From NCBI GenBank assembly GCA_963932465.1, contig OZ010792.1:285121836-285185835 (forward strand): a stretch of 64,000 bases of DNA, written 5' to 3'. The stretch comes from Maratus speciosus (taxonomy: Eukaryota; Arthropoda; Arachnida; Araneae; Salticidae). A model generated the notes under the pieces. It did no database searches. It saw only the letters and a program-made list of their open reading frames with translations, and was not told the origin of the DNA. Below, piece by piece: positions 22,677 through 34,616 of this stretch (its first letter is position 1; each line of letters opens with the position of its first letter). A program made the translations under genes and the position numbers.

Positions 22677-23245
22677 GGCCAGATGTCATATGCGCACCGC
22701 AGGTTTGGCGTGATTTTTTTTTAACGGAAATTTGGCGAAAACCTCGTTTTCTAATACCAGTTACATATGCAAAAATCTATCATCAAACTATAAGATTAAA
22801 TGCCAATAATGGTTGATCGTAAATGGCACATTCACTTGACTTTAAGCAAGCTACTCGTATTTACGTCATCAAGTGATTTTTATTTCGACGTTTTATTTGT
22901 ATATTTATTAACGTTATACTCATTTATTTGTTCTTTCGTTATTTAAAACAAAAATTATGTCGATTTGTATAATTTGGCGAGTGGTTTGGCGAATTATATA
23001 ATTTGGCGAAATTTGTTGACGGAATAACTAAGTAGTACCGTATTTTTTAATAATTTTTAAAAGGAAATAACAAAAAAAATAATTAATAACTATAGAACAA
23101 AATAAATTACATAATTTAAAAAAGAAATAAAAGTAAATAATCATTTATTATTAAATAAACATTAATAGCGGAATTACCATGTCAATCACAATAATGCCAT
23201 TTTGGCGCCAATTAGCTACCTCGGTGCGTATATGACATCTGTGCC
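22677..23245. mobile_element. 569-bp MITE of the same family, with a nested partial element
   Basis: The ends GGCCAGATGTCATATGCGCA and TGCGTATATGACATCTGTGCC are inverses. The flanks TAATGTTT and TAATATTT form an 8-bp duplication with one mismatch. About 22855-23039 is the right half of the GGTACTTC family (TTATTTCGACGTTTTATTTG, ending AGTAGTACC), so one MITE carries part of another. Non-coding. Confidence 0.75.
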
Positions 23246-23267
23246 TAATATTTTTCTTTTCGTTTTG

Positions 23268-23305
<38 letters not shown>

Positions 23306-24534
23306 GAAAGCCATCAATTTTAAATGTTTCAGTTTTAAATGAAAATTGTGCATTTTAAATAAAATGAATGAAATGATTATATTTTAAATGAAATTAATGA
23401 AATATAAAAAAATGCGACGGAAAAAATGTTTGGAAATTTATTACCTGCGTCTCGCTAACATCAGAATTGATTTCTCTATCAGAATCTTTCGATTTGGCAA
23501 AAGATTGTTCAAGTAAATTGAATTATGAATAAAAGTAGCATGATACATTTCTTAGCATACATTTAAGGGAGGCCAAACTGGTTACCAAATTAGTTTAAAT
23601 AATAACCTTTTCTGAAATATAAAAAAAATATATCTGTTATGATTAAAATTTGAGTTGCCATCATTAGAAAAATGTATTTAAAATGAGAAAAAAAATTAAT
23701 ATTTCGAAAACTGATTCGAATTTAAAAATTCTAATACCGGTTTTGAGATCTGCGGATCAATACGGATCTTTGGTGTAAATTGCATCGTAAAGTGTTCCAT
23801 ATTATAGGAGAAATCGCCGTGAAACATAATCAGTTGTGTAATCAGTCGTTTCAAAGATTGTTTCATAAATTCATTTCATTTCAGCCGTTTCATAGATTCG
23901 TTTCATTAGAATTTAATGTATATAAGGTAAATATATATATTTTTTTTCATCGGGGGCGACATTAAATTCTGTAAAAGGATAATTCCTGTTTTCTAGTTTC
24001 TTTTTTTTCACCCACTACCCGAATCATTCTTTAAATTATTTTCAGAAATACATTCAACATCATTAATATTTCTAATAGAACAATTAGCATTAGTAGGATT
24101 ATTTTAATCTCCATTATCACTATTATCATTATCCTCGAAAAATATTACATTCGATTTTGAAGTATTTAAACCACGTAATAAAGAAAGTAATTGGGCAGTT
24201 AATTTCGTCAAAAGTTCCATAGTTAATGATATACAAAACATTGCAAATTATTATGAGATTGTTAACTGAAAAATCACCTTTAGTTTGCTGAATTTTGTGT
24301 TTATGCTTTTCACTATGAATTTCGAAATCAAAATGTGTAAAATTTCTAATTCCGTGGTGATTTTTTCTGTCATCCCCAAAATCCTAAAAACTAACGATGC
24401 AAAATATATGTGATGATTTTACAGATCTTAAAGAAAGTTCTAGCTCAGGTTTGACATCTATATAGTGTCAAAAAAACTGTTGTAAGTTTTCGTAAAAACT
24501 CAAACAAATTTTACTTCACACTTTCTTATCATAT
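23246..24534. other. Non-coding interval with a poly-A tract
   Basis: Starts with a ~32-bp poly-A tract (23271-23303), which could be the tail of a retroposed sequence, though no such sequence was recognised upstream. The rest is AT-rich without gene or repeat structure that I can support. Confidence 0.45.
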
Positions 24535-24677
24535 AAATAAAAACATACATTTATTTTACTTAAATAGGTGTCACAAATAAAAATCAAAATATGTTGACAT
24601 GTTTCGGTTTAATAGTAAAAACCGTAATCATAACACACACACCTATTTAAGTAAAATAAATGTATGTTTTTATTTAT
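24535..24677. repeat. 143-bp inverted repeat with 39-bp perfect arms
   Basis: ATAAATAAAAACATACATTT at the left is exactly mirrored at the right. The arms run through ACTTAAATAGGTGT and are separated by a ~65-bp loop. Abuts the Helitron-type 5' end at 24677. Probably a small MITE; no clear target duplication. Confidence 0.8.
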
Positions 24678-24790
24678 CTATATAGAGTATAAAAGGCGTT
24701 CTCTATTTGTATGTTCCTTATACATGTCTTCAATTTCTGACCGATTTGCATGAACTTTGATGTACATACGTTTTCGAACATGGAAAAGGC
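24677..24790 (+). mobile_element. Helitron-type 5' terminus
   Basis: An A-flanked start TCTATATAGAGTATAAAAGG, then CTATTTGTATGTTCCTTATACA and GACCGATTTGCATGAAC, the style of arthropod Helitron 5' ends. No matching 3' end (hairpin plus CTAG) was found downstream, so the length is unknown. The end coordinate given only covers the recognisable terminus. Confidence 0.4.
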
Positions 24791-26804
24791 TCCTGTCAAC
24801 TTAAAAAAATATCAGACCACTCTTTACCACTTTTTTCTACCGCCTTCAATAATTTAATATTATAGAAATATCTATCTTTTAAAATTTTCTAATTAAATCA
24901 ATTTTTTCCTGTTGCCACACCCTAAAAAATGGCACAATAATAAGAGAAATGATAACACGCGTAATAAGCAAATAACAATTCAAATTATCTTGCTACATCT
25001 TTCCATTTTTTGAAATCGACGTCATTCTAAGCAGAAAATGAACATTTTTCATTACGTGAGTAAAAACTTTAACTGAACGTGTTTTAAAATGACGTGGTAT
25101 CTTAATTTGAATGTTTTTGAAGTTAAAAAATCTATTTTTATACAGGCGTTCCTATTTCCAGAAAACAATTTAGGAAAAGATAATAATAAACAAAATAGTT
25201 CCCTAGACATGACGTCATTTTTTATTAAACCGACATCACTTTCTAATGATGTTTTATTCTGAGACGAAACTCTGGATATTTTGAAATGATTCCTTATTAT
25301 TATCATCCATAAAGGGAAAGCTTTATTTTTAAGCCACACGAAATAAAATTTCAGTAAATGCTAGGTCATTCGGATGTATTTTTATTGCATGTTTTCGCTT
25401 ATTGTTAGGGGTGTCGTATTATCTTGTTACACTTGCTAAAGAAAACAATCATTATTCTATTTAAAAGCTGAAACACTTTAGTGTAATTACGTAAAAATGA
25501 CATCTTTTATCTTGAAATTCAATTTCGAGAGTTTTAAAATTAAGTTAAAAAAATTTGAGGCTATTCACAAACGTCAGGTTAAGCGTTATTGCACGTTATT
25601 ATTCCGATTCGAGTTACATGTCAAGTATTCGCAAATCCATAAATGATGCTATACATTTTTAAGCACTAGTTAATGTCATAAAAGGTTTAAGTCACATTTG
25701 TTAGAGTACGCTAATTAGCGTACAGCCTGATTATCGAAGATTGACCCATTTTTTCCATTATAAATTTTTCATATTTAAAATAAAACCTTAAACATAAACG
25801 CTTTAAAAGACGTAAAGCATTCTTTTAAATGTATTTTGAAGTAAAAACATTTACTATAACATATTGATTTCTATTTTTAAAAAAATTAGAAAAAAATTAA
25901 CTAAATATGGCCTCACTTTGTATAAATATATTCTTATTCTTTGTATAAGTTATATCTTATATTAAGTTATGCTTATTATGTTAAGTTATATCTTATTCTT
26001 TGTATAAGTATGTTGCATTTTCAATAAATGTAATCAAGGTGATTTAAAAAACGGTTGCAATGTTTTATTCCCTATTTTCTTGACATTCTATATATTTTAT
26101 TATACTATTTAACGATTTAGTATTGAGCTCAAGTTTCATGAAAATTGGTTCAGTCGTTCATATATCATTCGTAATCGGGAAAATCGTTTACTCGTTTAAT
26201 GTATATGATACGGTTACATAAAATACAATTTTTCTACAATTTATAATTAAATATGGCAAATATTTTCTAAAAGTTAGGTCCTTCTGTTTTTAAAGATAGT
26301 TTCGTGGCTGGCATCAGGACTGAAGATTTCTGGAATTCGATGTTATTTTCAGATTAGTCGCTAGATTTAGTTTTTATGAATGAAACTCCGCTTAAATTTA
26401 ATCATTCAATCCACCCTGTAACATCCGTGGTAGAAGAAGACTCATATACTGATCGTTCACGGAACACAAAAACAAGCAGGAAGCAGGAATTCTATATTTT
26501 CAGGATTCAGTGTCGCAACCGATGAGAAAAAAAGAGAATTATTATTACGAGGTACAACCCGTCGAATTTCGACAAAAGAAAATGTTTAAGAAAGAACTGT
26601 TTCATTAATATATAATAAACCTACAAAATTAGTTACAATAAAACCCCGTGGTAGAAACACGGCGACATTGTCGCAGAAAGAGAACGGACTCTTGCAGAAA
26701 CTTTCATTCTTGCTAAACGTAGATGCTAAACTTATAAAGATGCGTAAAAGATGCTAAACGTAGCCGATAACAATATTATTTTTTTAAAAGTTTAATTAAG
26801 CATA
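24791..26804. other. Non-coding AT-rich interval
   Basis: No gene recognised. A small perfect palindrome GTACGCTAATTAGCGTAC lies at about 25708-25725. An ORF of 95 codons at 25052-25339 (minus) has no recognisable motif. Around 26270-26740 the composition is less AT-rich but I could not find a protein family. Confidence 0.45.
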
Positions 26805-27067
26805 CAACTCATATTCAAAATATTAGAATACTTACTTTTTTTTACAAATTGAAAATATCGTTTGGTAATTTAATGTCTTTTAATGCAAATATGCAAACGA
26901 TATTTTTATTAATAACTTATCGTTGATTGAACTTATTTATTATCTTAAAATTAATACCATTTTTGAAAAGTTTAATAGAAAAAAAAGTTATTTTGAAAAG
27001 TCAGCATATTAGAATATTTTTCAAGTGGTTCAAAGTATTAGAATATTTCACATTAATTCTCCTTTAA

Positions 27068-27266
27068 CCCCTTCGGGACGGAGACTTTTACGAATTTTTT
27101 AATCTTTTGTCACCGTTTTTAAGAAACAGAAATTTATGTCTTCTTGAATCGAGAGAATGCGCTGATTAAATAAGGCAAATTTTACAGGAAAATTTTACTG
27201 GTGAGGAAAAACAAGGATTTTGAGCGCTTCATGCGGCACGTATACGTGCCGCTCGTCCCCAAGGGG
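27068..27266. mobile_element. 199-bp piggyBac-type MITE, TTAA target duplication
   Basis: CCCCTTCGGGACGG at the left is the near-inverse of CGTCCCCAAGGGG at the right, flanked by TTAA on both sides (27064-27067 and 27267-27270). It contains the inner palindrome GCGGCACGTATACGTGCCGC near the right end. Exactly the same length as the MITE at 55640-55838, which has the same layout in reverse. Inserted upstream of the Tc1 transposase start. Confidence 0.9.
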
Positions 27267-27372
27267 TTAATTATCGCCAATTCATAGCTGGTGACATCAT
27301 TAATTAAATTCAGACGATTTTATTTAAAATCGGTATTCTTCTTGCAGTTTGTTTGCTTTTTCGTCTTAAAAT

Positions 27373-28371
27373 AGGTCGTGTCGAGTGATATACCTGACCT
27401 ATTAAACTTCGTATGGTTGATTTGTATCGGCACGGTGAAAATCAATGTTATATAGCGAATTCTTTACATTGTTCGCAATCAAGCGTTAGCAAATTACTAA
27501 CACAATATTAAAAAAATGGAAATTTCAAAATAATCGTCGAAATGGCGGACGAAAACCGAAAACATGTGCTAGAGATGACAGGAAACTGAAGCGTATAGTT
27601 AAGAAAAACCGTTTTAAATGTGTGCGATTCTTGCACTGAAAATGGTAAGAAGAAGGAGTTGAAGTTTCTACATCGACAAGATTAAGACGTCTCCATAAAT
27701 TTAAGTTTAAATCTCGAGTACCGAAATCAAAACCTCTCATAACTGCAAAACAAAAGCGTATAAGATTGACTTGGTGTAAATCAAGACTTTTATAGAGCAA
27801 AGAAGATTGGAAAATATATTATTTAGTGATGAAAGTATGTTTTGGGTTTCCTATGGTAATCAATGTATTCGAATTTGGAGAATGAAGTAAGAAGCATTTG
27901 ATAAAGAATCCCTTAAACGTTCCGTAATATTTGCTGCTAGTGTCATGGTTTGCGGACGCATGAGTACAGAAGAACCTGGAAAGCATCGTCTACGAAAATG
28001 TTAACTCTCAGATATATCAAGAAATTTTGGAATATTACATGATTCCATCATCAGAATATTTATTTGAAGGTGATTTCATCTTTCAACAAGATTTAGCGTC
28101 ACCACATACCTCGGTGTCAACTAAGAATTGGTTCCGCCAACACAACATTAAGGTACTTCTGTGGCCACCAAACTCACTAGACCTTAATCTCGTCGAAAAC
28201 ATATGGTGCATAATGAAGAAAATCCTTCTTCAAGTAAAACTGAGTTAGTGGCACGTATAAAATCTATTTGTTACTAATATTGATAGAAATGTTTGCAAAG
28301 ACCTTGTATATAGTATGCAAGATCGATTGTACGCTGTTATGAAAGCTAAAGGGGATGCTGTAAAATATTAA
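27373..28371 (+). pseudogene. Tc1-like transposase pseudogene (DD34E)
   Basis: Translated fragments in order: MVDLYRHGENQCYIANSLHC and GGRKPK (N-terminal HTH and GRPR-like hook), TSRLRRLHKFKFKSRVPKSK, ILFSDES (first D, about 27825), QQDLASPHTS (second D, about 28095), and NSLDLNLVENIW (catalytic E), with 34 residues between the second D and the E. A likely start codon near 27373 has become ATA. Several frameshifts and stops separate the parts, e.g. near 27630, 27795 and 27890. A nuclear cut-and-paste transposase originally; now inactive. Confidence 0.88.
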
Positions 28372-28816
28372 GTGACATTTACTTCATATTCATAAGGTAA
28401 TATTGTTGTGTAAAAATAAAATATTCTAATATTTAGAACTAATCTGAATTTTATTCTAATATTTTGATGTGTTTCAGAAAGCTGTATACCTAATTTATTT
28501 TACTGTATTTTATATTTTGTAAATGTTAAAGTATTATCTAAACATTCCCAGATTTAATTTATAAGAAATTTAACTGCATTTACTTAGTATATCAAAAATA
28601 AATAAATGAAAAATCATTTTTTCTTATTACTTTTTCTCAATTATTCTAATATTTTGAATATGAGCTGTATTGTATGTGTAATGTCCCCCTCTATCCTTTC
28701 CCGTCTCCAATAAATTAATATAATAGTTTTCAAATATGTGGTGCATTGCTATATATTGCAGCAATTTAACCTCATACTCAATGAACAAATCTTAAAAAAA
28801 ATTTCCAGAAAATTTA

Positions 28817-29171
28817 TCTATACTATTAAAAGAAAGTCTCTCTGTGTGGGTGTTTGTCTGTCTGTTGGCGATGGCTAGTGAAATCTACCGCTCGTACATA
28901 CCTGAAAATTTGTTTTGAGGGTAGTACGAGGCTGGTCCTGTTGCACGTGAGGCTCAGATTTTTATTTTGTTTTTTTTAATAATTGGCTGGGATATGAAAA
29001 AAAAACTCATCAAAAAGCGATTTTTTTTCACAACATGGCAAAAGCGCGCACTCATCTGGACATGATTTCGTGGAAGAAATGAGATAAATTAAGGATTTTC
29101 ATTAAATGAGAAAAAAAAATAAGATATTGATTGGAAAATTTCAGAGCATAAGTAGAAAAATATTTTACATT
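28817..29171 (+). mobile_element. Helitron-type 5' terminus, related to the 52.8-kb Helitron
   Basis: TCTATACTATTAAAAGAAAG after T/A-rich sequence, then CTCTCTGTGTGGGTGTTTGT and GGCGATGGCTAGTGAAATCT. This parallels the start of the element at 52806 (TCTATACTAATAAAAG, GTGTGTCTGTCTGTG, GCGATGGCTGGG). No 3' CTAG terminus of this family is found before 31 kb, so it may be truncated or interrupted by the element at 29172. Confidence 0.5.
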
Positions 29172-30644
29172 ATAGTCCAGGCAATAAGGGGATTTTTACC
29201 TGGCAAAATTAATGGTAGTTCTAGAAATCGACTTAATTTATGTTTTTTGGGTCGCTGAATCCGAATTTTTAACTTCCCACCAAAATTCCCCCCCCCCCCC
29301 CCAATGTTGGTAAAATGCCCCCAGTAAAGTTTTTTATTAAAAATATCAATTTTTTTATTCTTTTAGGGAAAAATTATCTAGAAATTGAGAAAGTAGGCAA
29401 AATTTGCAACAAATAAGATATGACATTGTGACGTAGGATGAATGGAGCGGGGGGATCTGCCTCGGAACCTGCGTAAACTAAGTTGCACAATTCCACTTAA
29501 CCACTGACATTGTTTACATTCGCCTTCCGTCTCTCCTCCGAACTTTCCCTATAAGGTTTACTTTAAGTTTTTTGGGTCGCTGAATCCGAATTTTTATGTT
29601 CACACAAAAATTGCCCCCGCAACCCCACCCAAATAGTTGTTTTTAAATAAAAATTTTTATTGTTTTAGGGGAACAGTATCTAGAAAATCAGAAAGTAGAC
29701 AAAATTTGCAACAAATAGGATACATGACATTATGATATAGGATAAACGGGAAGAGGGGGGGCCTGCCTCGGAACATTCCCCGCGCGCTGTTCTCAAAACA
29801 ATTTTTTTTTCAAAAAAAAAAAAAAAAAAACATTTTTTTTTTGGGGGGGAGGGGGGGTTGATCGGGGAAATTTTAAATTCAGCGACCCAGAAAACATAAA
29901 GTGAGTCGAAATCCAGTACTAGTATTAATTTTGCAAGGTAAAATCCCCTATTGAGAGATTTGCATAACTTAGTGCACGCAGCTCTGCAGTGTATGTTGCG
30001 AGGCAGCCCTCCCCCTCCCCGTTCATCCTACATCATAATGTCATATATTCTATTTGTTGCAAATTTTGTCTACTTTCTGAATTTCTACATACTTGTCACC
30101 TAAAACAATAACAAGTTTAATTTAAAAACAACTATATTCTTTTTTTTTGGGGGGGGGGATTTTGGTGGGAAGTTAAAAATTCGGATTCAGCGACCGAAAA
30201 AACTTAAAGTAAAACTTATAGGGAAAGTTCGAAGGGGAGACGGGAGGGCGAATGTAAACGATGTGAGTGGTTAAGTGGAATTGCACAACTTAGTCCACGT
30301 AGCACCTCGGCTCATATTTCGAGGCAGATCCCCCCCCCCCCCCATCCTACGGCATAATATATATCTTATTTGTATCAAATTTGGCCTATTTTCTGAATTT
30401 CTAGACACTTTTCCCCTAAAACAATAAAAAAAGGATTTAGTTTTTAATAAAAACCTTTTACCAAAAATAATTAATATTTTAATAAAAGCATTTTACCAAA
30501 ATTTGGGGTAGGGTTGCCGGGGGAAATTTTGGTGGGAAGTTAAAAATTCGGATTCAGCGACCCGAAAAACATATAGTAAGCCTCAGAAATACCAATGAAT
30601 TTTGCTAGGTAGAGCCCCTATATGGTCTCTATTGTCTGGACTAT
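29172..30644. mobile_element. ~1.47-kb inverted-repeat element with palindromic internal repeats
   Basis: The ends ATAGTCCAGGCAATA and TATTGTCTGGACTAT are inverses, followed inside by AAGGGGATTTTTACCTGGCA and its counterpart GCTAGGTAGAGCCCCTATAT. Internally a ~320-bp unit with GGGTCGCTGAATCCGAATTT occurs forward at about 29250 and 29570 and inverted at about 29885, 30175 and 30540, each next to poly-C/G runs. No ORF. It looks like a foldback-type DNA element. Confidence 0.65.
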
Positions 30645-31044
30645 CAATGTATGATTTGTTTCTAACAATCGAACTCTAATTTTATTAGCAAAAAACTAAT
30701 GGCGGCAGGGATATTTTGGCACAAATTCTAAGAAAGAATGGAATATGGACGTTACACTAACAGGGTTGCTACGCCACCGGGAAAACACAGGGAATTTTAA
30801 ATTCCCCTCCAAAAACAAGGAAAATGTCGGGAATTTTGAAAAATTCTAAAAAAATCTGGAAAACACGGGGATTTTTTTCTTTTTTTGTTTTTGGTATTTT
30901 CAAACAGAAATTATTTTTTCTCGGCTTTAAAAAAAAAATTCGTTCCGCAGGAGAAAAAAAAAAAACGAAAAAAGCGGCGGGAAAATTCAACGAAACTTCG
31001 TAAAAGTATGTTTCTTCGTTTCTACGTACACTCCTTTTCTTGCA

Positions 31045-31071
31045 ATGGCTGATTCCACAAAGCCGCCGCTT
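31045..31071 (+). pseudogene. Start of a GC-richer open frame interrupted by the foldback element
   Basis: ATGGCTGATTCCACAAAGCC opens a frame that runs into the 9-bp duplicated target CCGCCGCTT. Its continuation lies 15 kb away at 46061, after the foldback element. Discounting the insertion and one duplicate, the frame stays open for about 48 codons, ending at a TGA near 46182. It may be a first exon or the start of an old transposase. No family was recognised and the coding status is unproven. Confidence 0.35.
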
Positions 31072-32868
31072 ACCTGTGTGAAGTTGGCACCCCTCATTGT
31101 GAATTTAAATATGAAAACTACACAGGAGTTTTGCCCAAGTTTTGCCCAGTTTTGCCCACCCATTAATTAATTTTGCCCACCCTTCGTAACGCTGTTAATC
31201 AAACTTTATTTTTTGATCCACTTTGAAAAAGCTAGCACCCCTCAATTTGAAATTTAACAAAACAATTGTACAATTATTTTGCCCAAGTTTTGCCCAGTTT
31301 TGCCCACCCATTAATTAATTTTGCCCACCTTTTATAACGCCGTAAATCAAAAAAATCTTTGTTGACCACGTGTGAAGCTGGCACCCCCCATTACGAATTA
31401 AAATATGAAATCCACACAAAAGCTTTGCCCGAGTTTTGCCCAGTTTTGCCCACTCATTAATTAATTTTGCCCACCTTTTATAACGCCGTAAATCAAAAAA
31501 ATCTTTGTTGACCACGTGTGAAGCTGGCACCCCCCATTACGAATTGAAATATGAAAACCACTCTAAAGTTTTGCCCAATTTTGCCCACCCATTAATTAAT
31601 TTTGCCCACCTTTTATAACGCCATAAATCAAATTTTATTTTTTGACCCATTTTTTAAACTAGCACCCCTCATTAGGAAATTTACAAAAAAAATTATACTA
31701 TTATTTTGACCAGGTTTTGCCCAGTTTTCCCCACCCATTAATTAATTTTGCCCACCTTTTATAACGCCGTAAATCAAAAAAATCTTTGTTGACCACGTGT
31801 GAAGCTGGCACCTCCCATTACGAATTGAAATATGAAAACCACACTAAAGTTTTGCCCAAGTTTTGCCCAGTTTTGCTCACTCATTAATTAATTTTGCCCA
31901 CCTTTTATAGCGCCGAAAATCAAAAAAATCTTTGTTGACCACGTGTGAAGCTGGCACCCCCCCCCCCCCCATTACGAATTAAAATATGAAATCCACACAA
32001 AAGTTTTGCCCGAGTTTTGCCCAGTTTTGCCCACCCATTAATTATATTTGCCCACCTTTTATAAAGCCGTAAATCAAGAAAATCTTCGTTGACTACGTGT
32101 GAAGCTGGCACCCCCCATTACGAATTAAAATATGAAAACCACACTAAAGTTTTGCCCAAGTTTTGCCCAGTTTTGCCCACCTATTAATTAATTTTGCCCA
32201 CCTTTTATAAAGCCGTAAATCAAGAAAATCTTCGTTGACCACGTGTGAAGCTGGCACCCCCCATTACGAATTAAAATATGAAAACCACACTAAAGTTTTG
32301 TCCCAGTTTTGCCCATCCATTAATTAATTTTGCCCACCTTTTCTAACGCTGTAAATCAAATTTTATTTTTTGACCCATTTTTAAACTAGCACCCCTCATT
32401 AGGAAATTTACAAAAAAAATTGTATTATTATTTTGCCCAGGTTTTGCCCAGTTTTGCCCACCCATTAATTAATTTTGCCCACCTTTTATAACGTCGTAAA
32501 TAAAAAAAATCTTTGTTGACCACGTGTGAAGCTGGCACCCCCCATTACGAATTGAAATATGAAAACCACACTAAAGTTTTGCACAAGTTTTGCCCAGTTT
32601 TGCCCACTCATTAATTAATTTTGCCCACCTTTTATAACGCCGTAAATCAAAAAAAATCTTCGTTGATCACGTGTGAAGTGGCACCCCCCCCATTACGAAT
32701 TAAAATATGAAACCACACAAAAGTTGTCCTATGTTTTGCCCAGTTTTGCCCACCCATTAATTAATTTTTCCCACCTTTTGTAAAACCGTAAATCAAAAAT
32801 GTCTTCGTTGACCACATGTGAAACTGGCACCCCCCCCCCCCCCCATTACGAATTAAAATATGAAAACA
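31072..32868 (+). repeat. Left arm satellite array, ~150-bp monomers
   Basis: About 11-12 monomers; the landmark TGTGAAGCTGGCACC recurs near 31370, 31517, 31798, 31946, 32098, 32246, 32527 and 32675. Each monomer contains two or three TTTTGCCCA repeats, CCCATTAATTAATTTTGCCC, and ACGCCGTAAATCAAA. A second monomer type carries CTAGCACCCCTCATTAGG. Variable poly-C runs (31959-31970, 32828-32842) interrupt the GGCACC motif. ORFs on the minus strand are satellite translations. Confidence 0.9.
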
Positions 32869-32964
32869 GGATGTTGCAACCTCGTCCTGAAGCAATCTAT
32901 CCTGAATATTCATAAAATTCGTTACAACCGATGTCACATAAACGAATGTATGAGCGATTCGCAC

Positions 32965-34608
32965 CAGTGGCGTGGCGTGAAAATTTTCTGTGGTTATTGC
33001 AATTATTTAAGTTTGTGGTGAAAAATTATTAACTCTAAAATTCAATGGTTGAATCTCTCTATTCTAAAAAAAAGTAACTACCGCTGTCACCGCCGCCGGT
33101 TTTGAATTTTTTGTGACTGTAGGTCTTTCAACGTTAATATTAAGAAAAATAATGCATACAAAAATATGAAAATCGGTGGTTTTATACAGAAATGTTTGAT
33201 AAACACGCTGATGCAGACAGTTTTCAAATCGAAGAATTATTTTAAGAGATATTTAATGCTAAAGTTGGACAAAATCGTTCCACTAAAAAAGTTTTATAGC
33301 AGCAAAAACTATACATGGCAGTGTAATCATTTTTAGATCATTTTATACGTTAGAATTTGCCGGAGTGCAGATTGCATTAATTTTTTTTATTTTGACTCAT
33401 TTTTTCAGGTTTTATTTCTATTTTAAATTGAAATTTTCAGCATTTCTAGAGATATTTTTTACAGATTTCAGAAAATTGTACTAATTTAAACTGTTGCCAA
33501 CTGTATAAAAAGCGCAAGCAATAATGCTTGCTTCTAATTAAAAATTTATTTACACGTGACTATTATAAACAGGAAAAAAACTTTCAAATTAGAATTAAAT
33601 AATTACGTATAAAAAGCAGGAACTTATTAAAAATTACGTCATAAAAAGTATACACGTGAATTTTAAAAGAGAAAGGATATTGTAAAATAATAAATTCATT
33701 AACATGCGTTAGAAGTCTTAGGAGAAATTACGTCATATTTACGTCACATTATAGTTATTACATAAAATGAACACAAAATAATATTACAAAAAAGTTTAAA
33801 TTTAGAAATTGCGCTAGACATTTATTTAATATTTTGAGAGGATCTTTTCAACTATTTTTGTTAGGAAAGCGCAAATAATATTTAATTTCTAACTAAAGTA
33901 TTTTTACGTGAATATTTAAAAGAGAAAGAATAGCTTGGTAAAAATTACGTCAGATTAAAAAGTCCCATTTAAAAGAACTTTCTTTTCGCTTTGTTAAAAA
34001 ATACCAGGAGAGAAAGACTCTGTTTACTTGATTCCTTTTATATTAGCTTATTTTGAAATGTTGTTACACTTGTCTACGTCATCAAGTTATTTTTATTTCG
34101 ACGTTTTATTTGTATTTTTATTAATGTTGTACGAATTTATCTCTTCTTTCGTTATTTAAAATAAAAATTATGTCAATTTGTATAATTTGGCGATTGGTTT
34201 TGCGTTTTATATAATTTGGCGAAATTGGTCGACGAGATAATCAAGTAGTACCGCAGCGGATTTGGCATTAAAATTCCCCAATCAAAGAGAAATGAATAGA
34301 AATTCGTTTATAGGGAGATCGCGACTGATTTTTAAATTATAATTCAATCTTTCGAAATCTTTTTAAAGCCGATCAAATTAGCGTGCATTTAGAGCCTGCA
34401 GTGTCTGGACGGGGGTTGGCGAGCGTAGCTCGTAGGGGGCCGAGCCCCCTAGTGTTCAAAAAAGAAACTTTAAATCTTACCTTCACTTATACATGAACTC
34501 CAAATGTTCTGCTAAAACTGGATCGTAGAGTTTTAAAAGCTTATTAAGAGTTTTAAAATATTGCTTGGTCATCGCCGCATCCAGCGATGACCGGACGCCA
34601 CGCCACTG
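32965..34608. mobile_element. 1.64-kb non-autonomous hAT element with 8-bp target duplication
   Basis: The ends CAGTGGCGTGGCG and CGCCACGCCACTG are inverses and start with CAGTG. The flanks ATTCGCAC (32957-32964) and ATTCACAC (34609-34616) are an 8-bp duplication with one mismatch. The interior holds ACGTCA-rich AT sequence and a Helitron-like end at 34452. No transposase ORF. Confidence 0.78.
33980..34452 (+). mobile_element. Short Helitron-like element, 3' end at 34452
   Basis: Ends with GGGGGCCGAGCCCCCTAG followed by T: a perfect 6-bp GC hairpin then CTAG. Homologous to the minus-strand copy 21732-22060, but carries an extra ~175 bp at about 34075-34249 that is the right part of the GGTACTTC MITE family (ending AGTAGTACC). 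Nested inside the 1.64-kb hAT. Confidence 0.65.
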
Positions 34609-34616
34609 ATTCACAC

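Larger units (their letters stand above)
26805..28667 (+). mobile_element. Tc1-like DNA transposon, decayed, with nested MITE
   Basis: The ends CAACTCATATTCAAAATATT and the inverse of AATATTTTGAATATGAGCTG are flanked by TA. Total length is 1863 bp, or ~1660 bp after discounting the nested 199-bp MITE and its TTAA, which is the normal Tc1 size. Subterminal TATTAGAATATTTTTCAAG and ATTAGAATATTTCACATT act as a second direct-repeat set near 27010-27050. Contains a transposase pseudogene. Confidence 0.88.

Noticed and set aside
31315..32964. Three similar minus-strand ORFs (MPASHVVN...)
   Set aside because: Translations of the ~150-bp satellite; frame length varies with poly-C run length.
28817..34452. 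Single Helitron running from the 5' end at 28817 to the 3' CTAG at 34452
   Set aside because: The 3' end belongs to a different family (homologous to 21732) and lies inside an hAT and the foldback element, so the pairing would contradict the nesting.
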